A DNA stretch of 64,000 bases from CAVXFB01 sp963760935 (GCA_963760935.1 CAVXFB010000008.1:124001-188000); one strand, 5' to 3'. Positions 31,080 to 40,496 are shown, numbered from the stretch's first letter. Program-made: numbers and translations. Notes: a model not told the origin generated them from the sequence alone.

Positions 31080-33276
31080 CCTGGTTGACGCGGATTTGTA
31101 GGACCGGCTGTCCGGTGACTTGCTCCGTGCTCACATCCGCCGCACCGGGAATTGACTTCAAAACGCGCTCGATCTCAGCGGCCTTCTTCACCAAAACGTC
31201 GAAGTCGTCGCCGCACAAGATGGCGGCTACGTCCGAGCGGACGCCGGAGATCATCTCGTTCATCCGCATTTCGATAGGCTGCGTCATGGCCAGCCGTTGC
31301 CCCGGCATGTCGCGGAGTTCCTTCTGGATCAGTTCGGTCAACTCGTCCTGCGTGCGTGCCCGCGTCCATTGCTCTCGCGGCTTGAGGGTAATAAAGATGT
31401 CGGAGAGTTCGACTCCCATTGGGTCGGTTGCCACTTCGGCGCTGCCCATGCGGCTCCAGGCATACTGAATCTCGTCAGGGAAAGCCGCCAAGAGGGCCTT
31501 TTCCATCTGCGTGTTGTAGCGAATCGACTCCTCCAGATCGATTCCCGCCAGACGAATGACGTTGATAACGATGGACCCTTCCGACAATCGTGGCACGAAC
31601 TCGGAGCCAAGATTCGGCGCGATCATTCCGAACGCAACCACGAGCACGCACAGGGTAATGCCGATGACAATAATCTTATGCTCCATGCAGACCCGCAGAA
31701 GCGGATTGTGAATGCGATGGGCAATGCGCATCAGGAGCGGTTCCCGCTCTTCGATTCGCCTGGGAAGCGTCAAGCTGGCCAACACCGGCACTAAGGTGAG
31801 TGAGAGGATCATCGACCCGGCCAGAGCCATGATGACGGTCAGGGCCATCGGACGGAATAGTTTGCCTTCGACGCCCTCCAGCGTCAGGATCGGCAGGTAC
31901 ACGATCATAATGATGAGTTCGCCGAACATCGTCGGCTTGCGGACCTCGATCGCCGCGTCGCGGATTACGTCGAGGCGGCTTCGCCCTCGCAGATTACCGT
32001 GGGCCAGATGTCGAACGCAGTTCTCGATCATCACCACCGAGCTATCGACGATCATGCCAAAGTCGATGGCACCCAGACTTAGCAAGCTGGCTGCGATGCC
32101 GAACCGCAGCATCCCAGCAAAGGCGCATAACATCGACAAAGGGATGGCAAGTGCAACGATCAGCCCCGCCCGCAGCCTGCCAAGGAAGATGAAAAGAACT
32201 GCGATGACCAGCAACCCGCCCTCAAACAAGTTCTTCCGAACTGTGTCGATTACGTGGTCCACCAACTCGGTACGGTCATACATCGTCTGGATCCTTACGC
32301 CCGGCGGCAATACGGCACGAATCTCCTGCAACTTGTCTTTCAGCGCCGACGTGACCTCGTGGCTATTCTCGCCCATGAGCATGAAGCCCAGGCCAAGCAC
32401 CGCTTCGCCGCGGCCGTTGGCCGTCACGGCTCCAAGACGGATTTCGTGGCCCGTTTGCACGTCGGCTACATTGCCGACGTGGATCGGTTGGCCATCCTTG
32501 GCGGTGATGACAATGTTCTTGATCTGCTCGATATTGACTGTCCGGCCCTGGCCGTGAACCAGCAACATCCTGGCTCCTACGGAGATATTTCCGCCGCCGA
32601 CGTTGCGATTGTTCTCGTTGATCGCCTCCGTAACCTGGTCAAACGTCAGCCCGTACTTGACCAACCGGCTGGGGTCGATACGGACTTGATATTGTTTCTC
32701 GTAGCCACCCCAACTGTTCACTTCGGCCACGCCGGGAATGGATCGAAGCTGCGGCTTGACCACCCAGTCCTGAATCGTCCGCAACTCGGTCAGTTTCTTG
32801 ACACGCTCCACGTCCGGAAGCTTGGAAAAGTCGTACTCTTCGTAAGTCAGGACATAATGAAAGACCTCTCCAAGTCCCGTCGAGACCGGCCCCATTTGCG
32901 GTCGCTCGATTCCTTGGGCCAACTCCACCGTACCAAGCCGCTCGTTAACCACCTGCCTGGCGAAGTAAATGTCCGTCGCGTCATTGAACGTGACGACCAC
33001 CTGGGACAGGCCGAACTTTGAGATGGACCGCACCATGTCCAGCCCCGGCAGCCCGCCGATGGCTTGCTCGACCGGAAACGTGATTTGGCGCTCAGTCTCC
33101 TCGGGTGAGAGCGAAGGAGCGACCGTGTTGATCTGAATCTGCGCCGGCGTCGTGTCGGGGAAGGCATCGATGTCCAAATGCGCAAGCGACACGGCACCGA
33201 CAACAACCAATACCAGCGTCATGGCAATGACCAGGAAACGGTGCCGCAACGAGAAATCAATGATCCAATCGAGCAT
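30832..33276 (-). CDS. Heavy-metal RND efflux pump (CzcA/CusA family), 5' part
   Basis: This inner-membrane proton antiporter exports metal ions with the adaptor and TolC proteins encoded beside it. It opens MLDWIIDFSLRHRFLVIAMT and has the porter-domain motif DATDIYFARQVVNERL. In membrane helix 4 it carries GAIDFGMIVDSSVVMIEN, whose DFGxxVD pattern is typical of divalent-metal (Zn/Co/Ni) pumps rather than Cu/Ag pumps. The frame is good to PEAIG near 30917, then shifts. GGAGGTGAGGG precedes the chosen ATG; the adaptor gene ends 46 nt upstream. Either a pseudogene or a sequencing error. Confidence 0.88.
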   Translation of the reverse strand: MLDWIIDFSLRHRFLVIAMTLVLVVVGAVSLAHLDIDAFPDTTPAQIQINTVAPSLSPEETERQITFPVEQAIGGLPGLDMVRSISKFGLSQVVVTFNDATDIYFARQVVNERLGTVELAQGIERPQMGPVSTGLGEVFHYVLTYEEYDFSKLPDVERVKKLTELRTIQDWVVKPQLRSIPGVAEVNSWGGYEKQYQVRIDPSRLVKYGLTFDQVTEAINENNRNVGGGNISVGARMLLVHGQGRTVNIEQIKNIVITAKDGQPIHVGNVADVQTGHEIRLGAVTANGRGEAVLGLGFMLMGENSHEVTSALKDKLQEIRAVLPPGVRIQTMYDRTELVDHVIDTVRKNLFEGGLLVIAVLFIFLGRLRAGLIVALAIPLSMLCAFAGMLRFGIAASLLSLGAIDFGMIVDSSVVMIENCVRHLAHGNLRGRSRLDVIRDAAIEVRKPTMFGELIIMIVYLPILTLEGVEGKLFRPMALTVIMALAGSMILSLTLVPVLASLTLPRRIEEREPLLMRIAHRIHNPLLRVCMEHKIIVIGITLCVLVVAFGMIAPNLGSEFVPRLSEGSIVINVIRLAGIDLEESIRYNTQMEKALLAAFPDEIQYAWSRMGSAEVATDPMGVELSDIFITLKPREQWTRARTQDELTELIQKELRDMPGQRLAMTQPIEMRMNEMISGVRSDVAAILCGDDFDVLVKKAAEIERVLKSIPGAADVSTEQVTGQPVLQIRVNQDEIARYGIPAKTVLDLVESLGSKQVGEVYEGQLRFPLVVRLPERVRASPEAIGAYSRDDALRPAHPLVASSEHRDRRGTVHD

Positions 33277-33322
33277 AGCCCTCACCTCCGCCCCCTCTCG
33301 CGAAACAGGAGAGGGGAAACGT

Positions 33323-34981
33323 TTATTGCCCTGCACAGCAGCCCTCGCCCAGGCTGTTCTTCAATAGTTCCGCCCGTAGCACATCGCTGCCTTTGGTTGC
33401 AACAACTTCGCCGGGCAAGACACCGGCAATGATCTCCGTGAACTTCTTCATCTTGGCTCCCGGCCGCACCTCGCGGACATGGAAGACCTTGGGGCTATCC
33501 GGCCTGTCGAAATACCCCTTGTCGCGGACAAACACAACGTGACAATCACCTTCCCAATGAATCGCCTCGTTGGGAACGGTGATGGCCTCGGGCTCTTCTC
33601 GCAAGATGATCCGTCCCGAACCAAACGTTTCGTTGCGAAGTTGCCCTTGCAAATTGGGAAGCTCGGCACGCACGCTCACCATGCGCGTCTGCGGGTCGGC
33701 CGTGGTGCTGATCCACACGAGCTTACCGCTAATCTCGTCCTGGCTTTCGTCCCGCCTGAAATGAACTGTTTGCCCTAAGTTGAGCTTGCCCACGTCTTCC
33801 ACCGGAACGTTCAAAGTCAGCCACATCCGGCTCATGTCTGCCAACTGGAACAAGACCCGCGATGCGTCTACTACTTCTCCGGCTACAACCTGACAACCAA
33901 CAACGACGCCATCCATCGGAGCCTTCACGGGAAGTAGATTGGCTGTCGTCTCGTTCGGGCCGAGATGCGCGGCGGTCGACTCGGGGAGGCCAAGTAGCCG
34001 GAGACGTTCAGCCAATTTCTCGTCGGGCAGCCCTCGCAATTGCTCGATGTTCACGGGCAGGCCAAGATTGGCAAGCGCCTGCTGAGCGCTGAGCAGGCGT
34101 GCTCGGGCCTGGACGTATTCGGTCTCTGCCGCCTGTGCCTGACGCCCGGCCACGATGCCTTGTGACGACAGCGAGTCCAGCCGATTGACGACCTTTCTCT
34201 GCAATTGTTCTTGAGCCAGGGCTAGAATCAATTCTGTCTTGGCCTGCCCAACTTCGGCCGCATCGACCAAGGCTAGGACTTTGCCAGCATGAACCCCGTC
34301 GCCTACGTTCTTCTCGACGTGCCATACTGTTCCCGGCAGACGCGACGAGAGGCTGGCAAAGCGGGTCTGGTCGTAGGTGATCTGCCCGTTGGCTGCAATC
34401 GCCTCAACGATCGGTTGCTGGTCCACTAGTTCTACATCGAGTCCCGCCTTTTTCACCGCCTCCAATGACGCGAACTGAATACGCCGGCGATAGTTTTTGC
34501 AGACGGCATTGTTTTCTGGCCGCGGGGACAAGGCCAGCGCCTTCGCCGCCCGCTGGCGCTCGGCATTAGAGTCAACCGGCGTTTGCTTCAATTCCGCAAC
34601 CTCGGGGTGGCACAGGGGGCAGTCGTGAATGCCGTGTTCCTTGCACCAGCCGAAGTCCTTGCCCCGCGGCAACAGTTCCGGGCGGCATTCCACACACTGC
34701 GACTCGGGTACTCCATGTTCCTCGCACCAATCGTCCCGCTCCGCCACACCATTGCTAGCAAGTGCCGAAAACTTCGGCAGCTTCCAACCCGCGTAATGCC
34801 CATACGCTCCGAGTCCAGCGAGCACAGACACGACGGCAAATGTCGGAACGTGACGAGCAAGGCGAGCAAATGCCTGGAAGCGCCGGCGCTCTTTGGCACA
34901 TTTCTTTTGCGGCGTCTCTTTCTGTTCTTCGCCATTCGACGGTGCGAGAACAACCGGGTGGTCAACTGATACATTAGCCAT
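33323..34981 (-). CDS. RND periplasmic adaptor (CusB/CzcB-like) with N-terminal Cys/His modules
   Basis: The 552-residue membrane-fusion protein has an N-terminal membrane anchor at about residues 45-65 (VPTFAVVSVLAGLGAYGHYA). Next come two Cys/His modules, DWCEEHGVPESQCVECRPE and WCKEHGIHDCPLCHPEV, matching the free lipoprotein of this locus. The HlyD-type body follows: ANGQITYDQTRFASLSSRLP, a helical hairpin, the lipoyl half VKAPMDGVVVGCQVVAGEVV and beta-barrel domain. It ends with GEGCCAGQ. TAGGAGC lies 7 nt before the ATG. First gene of the efflux unit after the small Cys-rich gene. Confidence 0.92.
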   Translation of the reverse strand: MANVSVDHPVVLAPSNGEEQKETPQKKCAKERRRFQAFARLARHVPTFAVVSVLAGLGAYGHYAGWKLPKFSALASNGVAERDDWCEEHGVPESQCVECRPELLPRGKDFGWCKEHGIHDCPLCHPEVAELKQTPVDSNAERQRAAKALALSPRPENNAVCKNYRRRIQFASLEAVKKAGLDVELVDQQPIVEAIAANGQITYDQTRFASLSSRLPGTVWHVEKNVGDGVHAGKVLALVDAAEVGQAKTELILALAQEQLQRKVVNRLDSLSSQGIVAGRQAQAAETEYVQARARLLSAQQALANLGLPVNIEQLRGLPDEKLAERLRLLGLPESTAAHLGPNETTANLLPVKAPMDGVVVGCQVVAGEVVDASRVLFQLADMSRMWLTLNVPVEDVGKLNLGQTVHFRRDESQDEISGKLVWISTTADPQTRMVSVRAELPNLQGQLRNETFGSGRIILREEPEAITVPNEAIHWEGDCHVVFVRDKGYFDRPDSPKVFHVREVRPGAKMKKFTEIIAGVLPGEVVATKGSDVLRAELLKNSLGEGCCAGQ

Positions 34982-35188
34982 GACAATGCTCCTACCGACA
35001 GACACGTATTCTTGAAAGAAGACCAATCCCACGGGCAATGGACAGCAATCAATCCGGCCGACCACCTATACCGCCGGACACTCGTCCCATGCGCGGCATG
35101 TCAGGCAGCGAGCTAGCCCGCCCACAACGGCCGACAGAGCGACTCTAATCACCTGTGGCAGCCGCGTCGGAGAGTCGAGACGGCTCAA

Positions 35189-35596
35189 TCAAACGAGAAG
35201 CGATGCGATGAGCGCGCGCAGTTCCCTCCCCGAATCGGCGATGGGAAAGTGGCAGGCGGCGCGCTCGGCCAGGAAACCTCGCTCGACGGCGATCGGTTCG
35301 TGAATCAGCAGCACGGCGTCCAATGGCAAGACGGTTACGACCGCATGGTCAACATTGGGCAACTGCACATGCCGATCCATGACCGCGCCGTGACAGAGAC
35401 ACGTGCCGCCTCTTTGGCGAGAGGTCGGCTGGCGAGGGCAATCCCTGCCATTGTGCGAGACGGGCCGTGAGCAACAGGTACAGCCGCCGGGCTGGCGCAC
35501 CGAAGCCCCTCCCGATGCTGCCGACAAGCAGATATACGGACAGGCCAGCAGGATGGCCGCCAACAAATGAACGGTAGCTGTACGAAGTGCGGTCAT
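35189..35596 (-). CDS. Small exported Cys-rich protein of the metal-efflux locus
   Basis: The 135-residue product has a signal peptide (ATVHLLAAILLACPYICLSA) and Cys motifs CTCCSRP and CLCHGAVMDRHVQLP. It shows no known domain, but the position just upstream of the adaptor gene and the Cys/His content suggest a periplasmic metal-binding role. Its ATG directly follows the TGA of the read-through IS1182 transposase frame; no good ribosome-binding site is visible, so expression is uncertain. Confidence 0.6.
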   Translation of the reverse strand: MTALRTATVHLLAAILLACPYICLSAASGGASVRQPGGCTCCSRPVSHNGRDCPRQPTSRQRGGTCLCHGAVMDRHVQLPNVDHAVVTVLPLDAVLLIHEPIAVERGFLAERAACHFPIADSGRELRALIASLLV

Positions 35597-37345
35597 TCAA
35601 CCAATCGAAGTGACAGAAAGCGTTAACAACGGCCCTCTATTGTATAACTCGCACCCACAAGGAGCAACGTGGCGTAGCAGCACCCGCCATAATGTGTGAA
35701 AAATCACCAGCAAAGGAGACAGGACCGAAACGCTTGTCACAATCGCGGGACATTCGAGCTCTTCCGAGGATGGCGCTGCGAAAATCGGTGCAACGCTCGA
35801 CGCAAGAACTTTAGCGGTCCGACTCGCTCGCGACGCACTTTCTCGGGAGTCACGTGTCTCATGGTGAGATTGCCCCAGGCTTTCCGTGAAGTCGTCGGAA
35901 CGGCCATGTTTCTGATTCATGCGTAAAACCACCGGGCCTGTTGAAAAAGTCCGGCTTGAGAAGGATCGACTCGGGGGCAGAGCGGTTGCTCTTCGCCGAT
36001 AGAACCACCGAATGACCAGCCCGTAGTAAAACAGGGACACCAGGCGCTTGAGGTTCTGCGCCATCGCGATCAGATACGCCTGAATCTGTACTTTCGCTCT
36101 ACCGCGGTACCTGGCGCGTGTCAGACCATGGTTTTGTTTCGCCTCGGCGAACAGGCCCTCGGCCTTCCACATCCGCTCGGATAGCTTCCTGCCAAACTCT
36201 GGTTCCTCCATCCTGGCTAACACCTCCTCAAACAGGTCCTGGTCAAGGCTCCGACGCACATAGCGTATGTATGGCAGCTTCTTTTGCGCTTCTGTGGGGC
36301 AGGTTGATCTCCGGGGACAGTGCCGGCAATCTGCCGATGAACTGACATATCGTTTGCAATTGCCAGAAGTTGACGCGTTGGGTGTAAGGTATTTTCCCCG
36401 TGGGCATCGGAAGCGATCCCGCTTACTGTCGTAGATCAACTCGCCTTTCATGTACTTGCTGTTTCCAGCCCGGCCACTCCAAAGCGGAATATAAGTTGTG
36501 ATGCCTTGCTGCTGCAGCGTCCGGATAATGGCGGCCGAGCCATAACCTCGATCTGCCGTCGCTTCGCGAATGGAGATGTGATACTTGTCCTGAAGTCGCT
36601 GCAACTGAGTGAGGTAGGGCTGGTTGTCATGTCTTGCGCCGGTGGTGACTTCCGTATCCAGGATCACACGGCTGTCCGCATCGATGGTCTGATGGACTTT
36701 ATACTTCAATTGTCGCGGCGTGCCTTCCTTCTGAGCAAGTGTGGCCTCTGGATCTGTACGGCTGGTGTGCGTTTGGTTGGTCACACGCCGTGCTGAGGAC
36801 GAGTCCCTCAGCCCACGATGGCGATGTTGGTCGGCCGCCTCTTGCTCCGCTATTTCGGGATCGTTATGGATCAGCGAGTTCAGCGAGGCATCGGCGGCAA
36901 TCAAGGTGGCATCGGTCATTACATGACACTCGTGCGCTACCAAGCCCTTGTCCTTGCAGATCGCGACAATCCGGCGAAACACTGCCTCAAAGATTTCCTC
37001 GCCGTAGCGGTCTCGGATGCGACTAAGCGACGAGTGGTCCGGAATGTCATCTTCCAGCGACAGCCGGCAGAACCAACGGTATGCCAGATTGTAACGGACC
37101 TCCTCGCACAAACGCCGGTCTGACTTGATACCGTAGAGATGAGCCACCAACAGCATTCGAAAGAACACTTCGGGATCGATGGACGATCGGCCTATGCCGT
37201 CGGCATAACATGCAACAGTGATCTCGCGCACGAAGGACATCTCTAAGACACGATCGACTTTGCGAAGAAAGTGATCGTCGGCAATAAACGACTCCAGGTT
37301 GAGAGCCGTTTCTGTCCGTGGTTTGAAGACATGCTTCCCTTGCAT
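35597..37345 (-). CDS. IS1182-family transposase, reading through the element end
   Basis: The 582-residue product opens MQGKHVFKPRTETALNLESF and has the family N-terminal domain (SSIDPEVFFRMLLVAHLYGI) and DDE catalytic residues in MTDATLIAADASL, EATADRGYGSAAI and ERMWKAEGLFAEAKQNHG. There is no stop inside the element: the frame crosses the terminal repeat (SRTFSTGPVV) and runs about 110 codons into flanking DNA before stopping. The native protein therefore carries a host-encoded tail at this site. Otherwise it appears complete. Confidence 0.88.
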   Translation of the reverse strand: MQGKHVFKPRTETALNLESFIADDHFLRKVDRVLEMSFVREITVACYADGIGRSSIDPEVFFRMLLVAHLYGIKSDRRLCEEVRYNLAYRWFCRLSLEDDIPDHSSLSRIRDRYGEEIFEAVFRRIVAICKDKGLVAHECHVMTDATLIAADASLNSLIHNDPEIAEQEAADQHRHRGLRDSSSARRVTNQTHTSRTDPEATLAQKEGTPRQLKYKVHQTIDADSRVILDTEVTTGARHDNQPYLTQLQRLQDKYHISIREATADRGYGSAAIIRTLQQQGITTYIPLWSGRAGNSKYMKGELIYDSKRDRFRCPRGKYLTPNASTSGNCKRYVSSSADCRHCPRRSTCPTEAQKKLPYIRYVRRSLDQDLFEEVLARMEEPEFGRKLSERMWKAEGLFAEAKQNHGLTRARYRGRAKVQIQAYLIAMAQNLKRLVSLFYYGLVIRWFYRRRATALPPSRSFSSRTFSTGPVVLRMNQKHGRSDDFTESLGQSHHETRDSRESASRASRTAKVLASSVAPIFAAPSSEELECPAIVTSVSVLSPLLVIFHTLWRVLLRHVAPCGCELYNRGPLLTLSVTSIG

Positions 37346-37476
37346 GCGTCCGTCTCTCTTGGAAAGGGTTGAAATAGCCGAGACGTGAGCCATCCCAATA
37401 CCGTTACCACCTCACCAAATCAAGGCGAACCAGCGATAGCATTGCTAGCGTCTGGCCGGACTTTTTCAACAGGCCC
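35934..37476 (-). mobile_element. IS1182-family insertion sequence, intact ends
   Basis: The 1543-bp element has perfect 22-bp terminal inverted repeats beginning GGGCCTGTTGAAAAAGTCCG. It is flanked by a 4-bp direct repeat CACC (35930-35933 and 37477-37480), consistent with a target duplication and a fairly recent insertion. It sits immediately upstream of the metal-efflux locus. Confidence 0.9.
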
Positions 37477-38074
37477 CACCCCTTGTTCGGAACGCCCTTG
37501 GTATTCAGAGGAACCGTATCGCTCAACCCCACTCTGCTACCGGTGCCGTCACGGATACATGCAATAACAAGCCGTCGCTGATGATGAGTCTGCGTATTGT
37601 GACATTCGATTTCTGATGTGGAGTCGGACTGTAGATAGTACCATCGCCGAAAACATTGAGGGGGGGAGGTGCGGTTCAATTTTAGCAGTGCCGATGGGTC
37701 CCCCGCCGCAATCATGCCGGCACCGACTTGCTGCAACCAGGCGCGATGAAATAGATGAGACTATTTCACCCAATTGCGCACTTACTTATTGCGATCCGGG
37801 GTAATGGGGCATCTACCGCGGGCTCCGCGGAGGCACCAGCAAAGACGACGGATACTTGGTTCTTTGGTGGTACGTTTCATTAGTGAGCCGCTTGTGTGGC
37901 GAATGATGCAGCCTCCCAAGCATTGCGGCCATGCAAGGTCAGAAGCCGCCTGAGCGTGCATGGGTCGAGTGGCCAAGTCCCGTGTTCGTGGACTATCGAT
38001 GTTGTCCGAGGCGAGCTTGCCTCTTCTCACGCCATGGCTGGGGGCGTCATGCACGAGCGGCGTGCCGACGGTCG
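37477..38074. other. Degenerate gap between IS1182 and the integrase remnant
   Basis: No gene with a recognisable product is seen. Several short open frames lack motifs and ribosome-binding sites. The part nearest 38074 continues the integrase-remnant frame but has no integrase homology. Confidence 0.4.
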
Positions 38075-38270
38075 CGACTGTCTCGCGCCGAGACTTCATC
38101 AGCGGCATATGATCGAACGCCTGGCCCGACAACTTCGAGGCAACGAGCATCTCGACGCGCAGTTTGACCTTCTCGGCGATACGTTGCGATAACCTCCCCA
38201 GTCGGATGGATCGTCTCTTGCCATCGAGGGCCAAGAATTGAACTGTGCGCCGACCGTTAGGTTGTCGTGA
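38075..38270 (-). pseudogene. Tyrosine integrase, N-terminal arm remnant
   Basis: The frame reads SISRQPNGRRTVQFLALDGK and RRSIRLGRLSQRIAEKVKLR, then LVASKLSGQAF, matching the N-terminal arm-binding domain of planctomycete phage-type integrases. A stop (TAA) lies just upstream with no start codon, and the homology ends soon after; core-binding and catalytic domains are absent. It is unrelated to the intact integrase at 22-23 kb and marks a former integration event. Confidence 0.68.
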
Positions 38271-38289
38271 TATGCTGGCCCGTTACCAC

Positions 38290-39006
38290 TCAGTTACGGC
38301 GGGAGAGAAACAATTGCAGGATGTACCAGAACAGCAGGGCCACCGAGGCGAATAGCGCCAGCGCCGCCGCCACGTGCTGCCCGATGCGGTATTGGTGCAG
38401 GACATTTGAGGTGTGGTAGAGGATGTAGCCGCAGGCCAATGCGATCATCGCGTAGGTGAAAATCGGTCCGAGCGCAAATCCGAACAGAAGCGAGACCACG
38501 ATCAATCCCAGGGCCGCGAACCCGCCGAACATCAAGACGGTTCGTAGGAAGGAAAAGTCCTTGCGGGTAACGAACACAATGGCCGTGAGTCCGGCAAACA
38601 GCACCAGCGTGGTTGCGCCGGCCGTGACGATGATGTTCGAGTCGACTGAGCTGGCGATGTAGAGCAGCGGGACGAAGATCACGGCCTCGGCCAAGACGTA
38701 GAGCCCGAGTCCCATGTACTGAGTCTTTTGATCGGTGGCCGACCGGGCCCAATTTTCGGCCACATAACTGACGGCCATGAACAGCCCCAGCACAATCAGC
38801 CAGCTAATCCGACCACCCATCATCAGTTGCACGAGGCCGTCGATGCCCGGCAGGTTGAGCAGCACCGCTTCGAGGATGACGAATAGACCGATCGCGCCGG
38901 CGAGGTGGAGATAGGTCTTGGTGATAAAATCGCTACGTTCGTCGGCAGCGGCCTGGGCCGCAAACGTACCCAGGGGTGAACGGTACGGGTTTTCGGCGTA
39001 GCTCAT
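38290..39006 (-). CDS. Bax inhibitor-1/YccA family membrane protein
   Basis: The 238-residue product has seven predicted membrane helices and the family end, with motifs MGLGLYVLAEAVIFVPLLYI, LTAIVFVTRKDFSFLRTVLM and ACGYILYHTSNVLHQY containing the conserved di-acid/His-bearing helix. Bacterial members (YetJ, YccA) are pH-sensitive Ca channels or FtsH modulators; the function here is not known. It is monocistronic. The integrase remnant ends only about 20 nt after its stop. Confidence 0.9.
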   Translation of the reverse strand: MSYAENPYRSPLGTFAAQAAADERSDFITKTYLHLAGAIGLFVILEAVLLNLPGIDGLVQLMMGGRISWLIVLGLFMAVSYVAENWARSATDQKTQYMGLGLYVLAEAVIFVPLLYIASSVDSNIIVTAGATTLVLFAGLTAIVFVTRKDFSFLRTVLMFGGFAALGLIVVSLLFGFALGPIFTYAMIALACGYILYHTSNVLHQYRIGQHVAAALALFASVALLFWYILQLFLSRRN

Positions 39007-39101
39007 GACGATGGCCTTTCGCTTGGGGGCGTTGTTTGGGTGGGACCTCAGGCAATTATAGCACTGCGGGCGAGCCTGGAACCGTACGGCCGGTGGTCCG
39101 G

Positions 39102-39278
39102 TGCTTCATCGGCCCAGTTCCGCTGGCCGTATCGCAAGGGGCGGGGGCCGAAATGCATTGGACGCTTGGCACGGCCGCCTCGTGTGGGATGCTGGGAGTG
39201 ACCCTGTTCGGCATCCTTTTCGCGCCCGTATTCTATTACGTGATCCGGTGGTTCGAGGAGCGGCGTCGGGTCGATTGA
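39102..39278 (+). pseudogene. HAE1/AcrB-type RND pump, C-terminal remnant
   Basis: The last codons read VPLAVSQGAGAEMHWTLGTA then GMLGVTLFGILFAPVFYYVI and RWFEERR. This matches the terminal membrane helix of hydrophobic/amphiphilic RND pumps, including the GAGAEMR..LGTA..GMLGVTLFGI pattern. No upstream part of the pump is present, because the Bax inhibitor gene lies there on the other strand. It cannot be functional. Confidence 0.72.
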
Positions 39279-39327
39279 CACCCGGCGACGTGCGTCCGAC
39301 AATGGCGGCCAAGAAGGAGCCCTGCTC

Positions 39328-40464
39328 ATGCCACGCCGTATTCTCGTCTTGTCCGCCTCCGTCGGCGCAGGCCACTTGCGTGCCGCCGAGGCGGTGGAAT
39401 TGGCCCTGAAAGAACTCGACCCGGACGCCGTGGTGCAAAACCTCGACGTGCTGGATTTCACTAACGCCGCTTTCCGCACGCTGTACGGCCGGGCATATCT
39501 CGACCTGGTGAACAAGGCGCCGCACGTTCTCGGCTATTTCTACGATCTGCTCGACCGCCAGCCCTCGCCCCAGCACAAGAGCGACCGCATGCGATTGCTG
39601 GTCGAGAAGCTCAACCTACGCAAGTTTCTCAATCTCCTTCGCGGCCAACAGTGGGATGTGATCGTCAATACGCATTTTCTGCCGGCCGAGATGGTCGCCG
39701 CACTCCGGCGGCAGCAGCAGATCAGCACGCCGCAGTTGACCGTCACGACCGACTTTGAAACACACCGGCTGTGGGTCAACGAGCCGTGCGAGCGGTATTT
39801 TACGGCCACTGAAGAGGGCGCGGCCAATCTGCGGCAGTGGTCGGTCCCTGATGGCCGCGTCGTCGTCAGCGGCATTCCCATCCATCCGGCGTTCAGTCGC
39901 CCGAAGGATCGGGCCGAGTGCCGCCGCAATTTTCAGATTGCCGGTGACCGGCCGGTGATTCTGCAGCTTGCCGGCGGTTTTGGCGTGGGGCCGATTGAGT
40001 TGCTCTGCCAGAGCATTTTGGCCGTCGCGACTCCGCTGGAGTTGATCGTCGTGGCCGGGCGCAACGAGGAATTGAAAACGCGGCTGGATGCGATCGAGTC
40101 GCCGCCGCGACATCGACTGCATATCTTGGGATTCACCACCCAGATGGACGAGCTAATGGCGGCTGCCGATCTGGTCGTGTCGAAGCCTGGCGGGCTAACC
40201 ACCTCGGAAGCCTTGGCACGGGGCACACCGATGGCCATTGTCAATCCGATCCCGGGCCAGGAAAGTCGCAACAGCGACTACTTGCTGGAAAACGGCGCGG
40301 CAATCAAGGTCAACAACGCGGCCACGCTGCCGTTCAAACTTGGAAAATTGCTGGCCACGCCCGGCCGCTTGGCCGATCTGGCGGCCAACGCCAAGCGTCT
40401 GGGCCGTCCGAGGGCGGCGTTCGACGTGGCCGAGGCCGCACTGGGCTGGCCGCCGCCAGCGTAA
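39328..40464 (+). CDS. MGDG synthase-like glycosyltransferase (GT28)
   Basis: The 378-residue product opens RILVLSASVGAGHLRAAEAV, the SxGAGH motif of the monogalactosyldiacylglycerol synthase N-terminal domain, followed by TVTTDFETHRLWVNE. The C-terminal GT-B half contains LQLAGGFGVGPIELL and the UDP-sugar binding region VVSKPGGLTTSEALARGTPM. It probably transfers a sugar to diacylglycerol or another lipid at the membrane. It follows the RND remnant and is read in the same direction as aroH and rsmG, but a 228-nt gap with a repeat separates it from aroH. Confidence 0.9.
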   Translation: MPRRILVLSASVGAGHLRAAEAVELALKELDPDAVVQNLDVLDFTNAAFRTLYGRAYLDLVNKAPHVLGYFYDLLDRQPSPQHKSDRMRLLVEKLNLRKFLNLLRGQQWDVIVNTHFLPAEMVAALRRQQQISTPQLTVTTDFETHRLWVNEPCERYFTATEEGAANLRQWSVPDGRVVVSGIPIHPAFSRPKDRAECRRNFQIAGDRPVILQLAGGFGVGPIELLCQSILAVATPLELIVVAGRNEELKTRLDAIESPPRHRLHILGFTTQMDELMAAADLVVSKPGGLTTSEALARGTPMAIVNPIPGQESRNSDYLLENGAAIKVNNAATLPFKLGKLLATPGRLADLAANAKRLGRPRAAFDVAEAALGWPPPA

Positions 40465-40496
40465 TGCGGTGATGTCGACGGATCGCCCGGCGCGAA

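Noticed and set aside
37782..38074. Continuation of the integrase-remnant frame as a longer real gene
   Set aside because: Beyond the first 60 codons the frame has no integrase similarity and no start codon is available.
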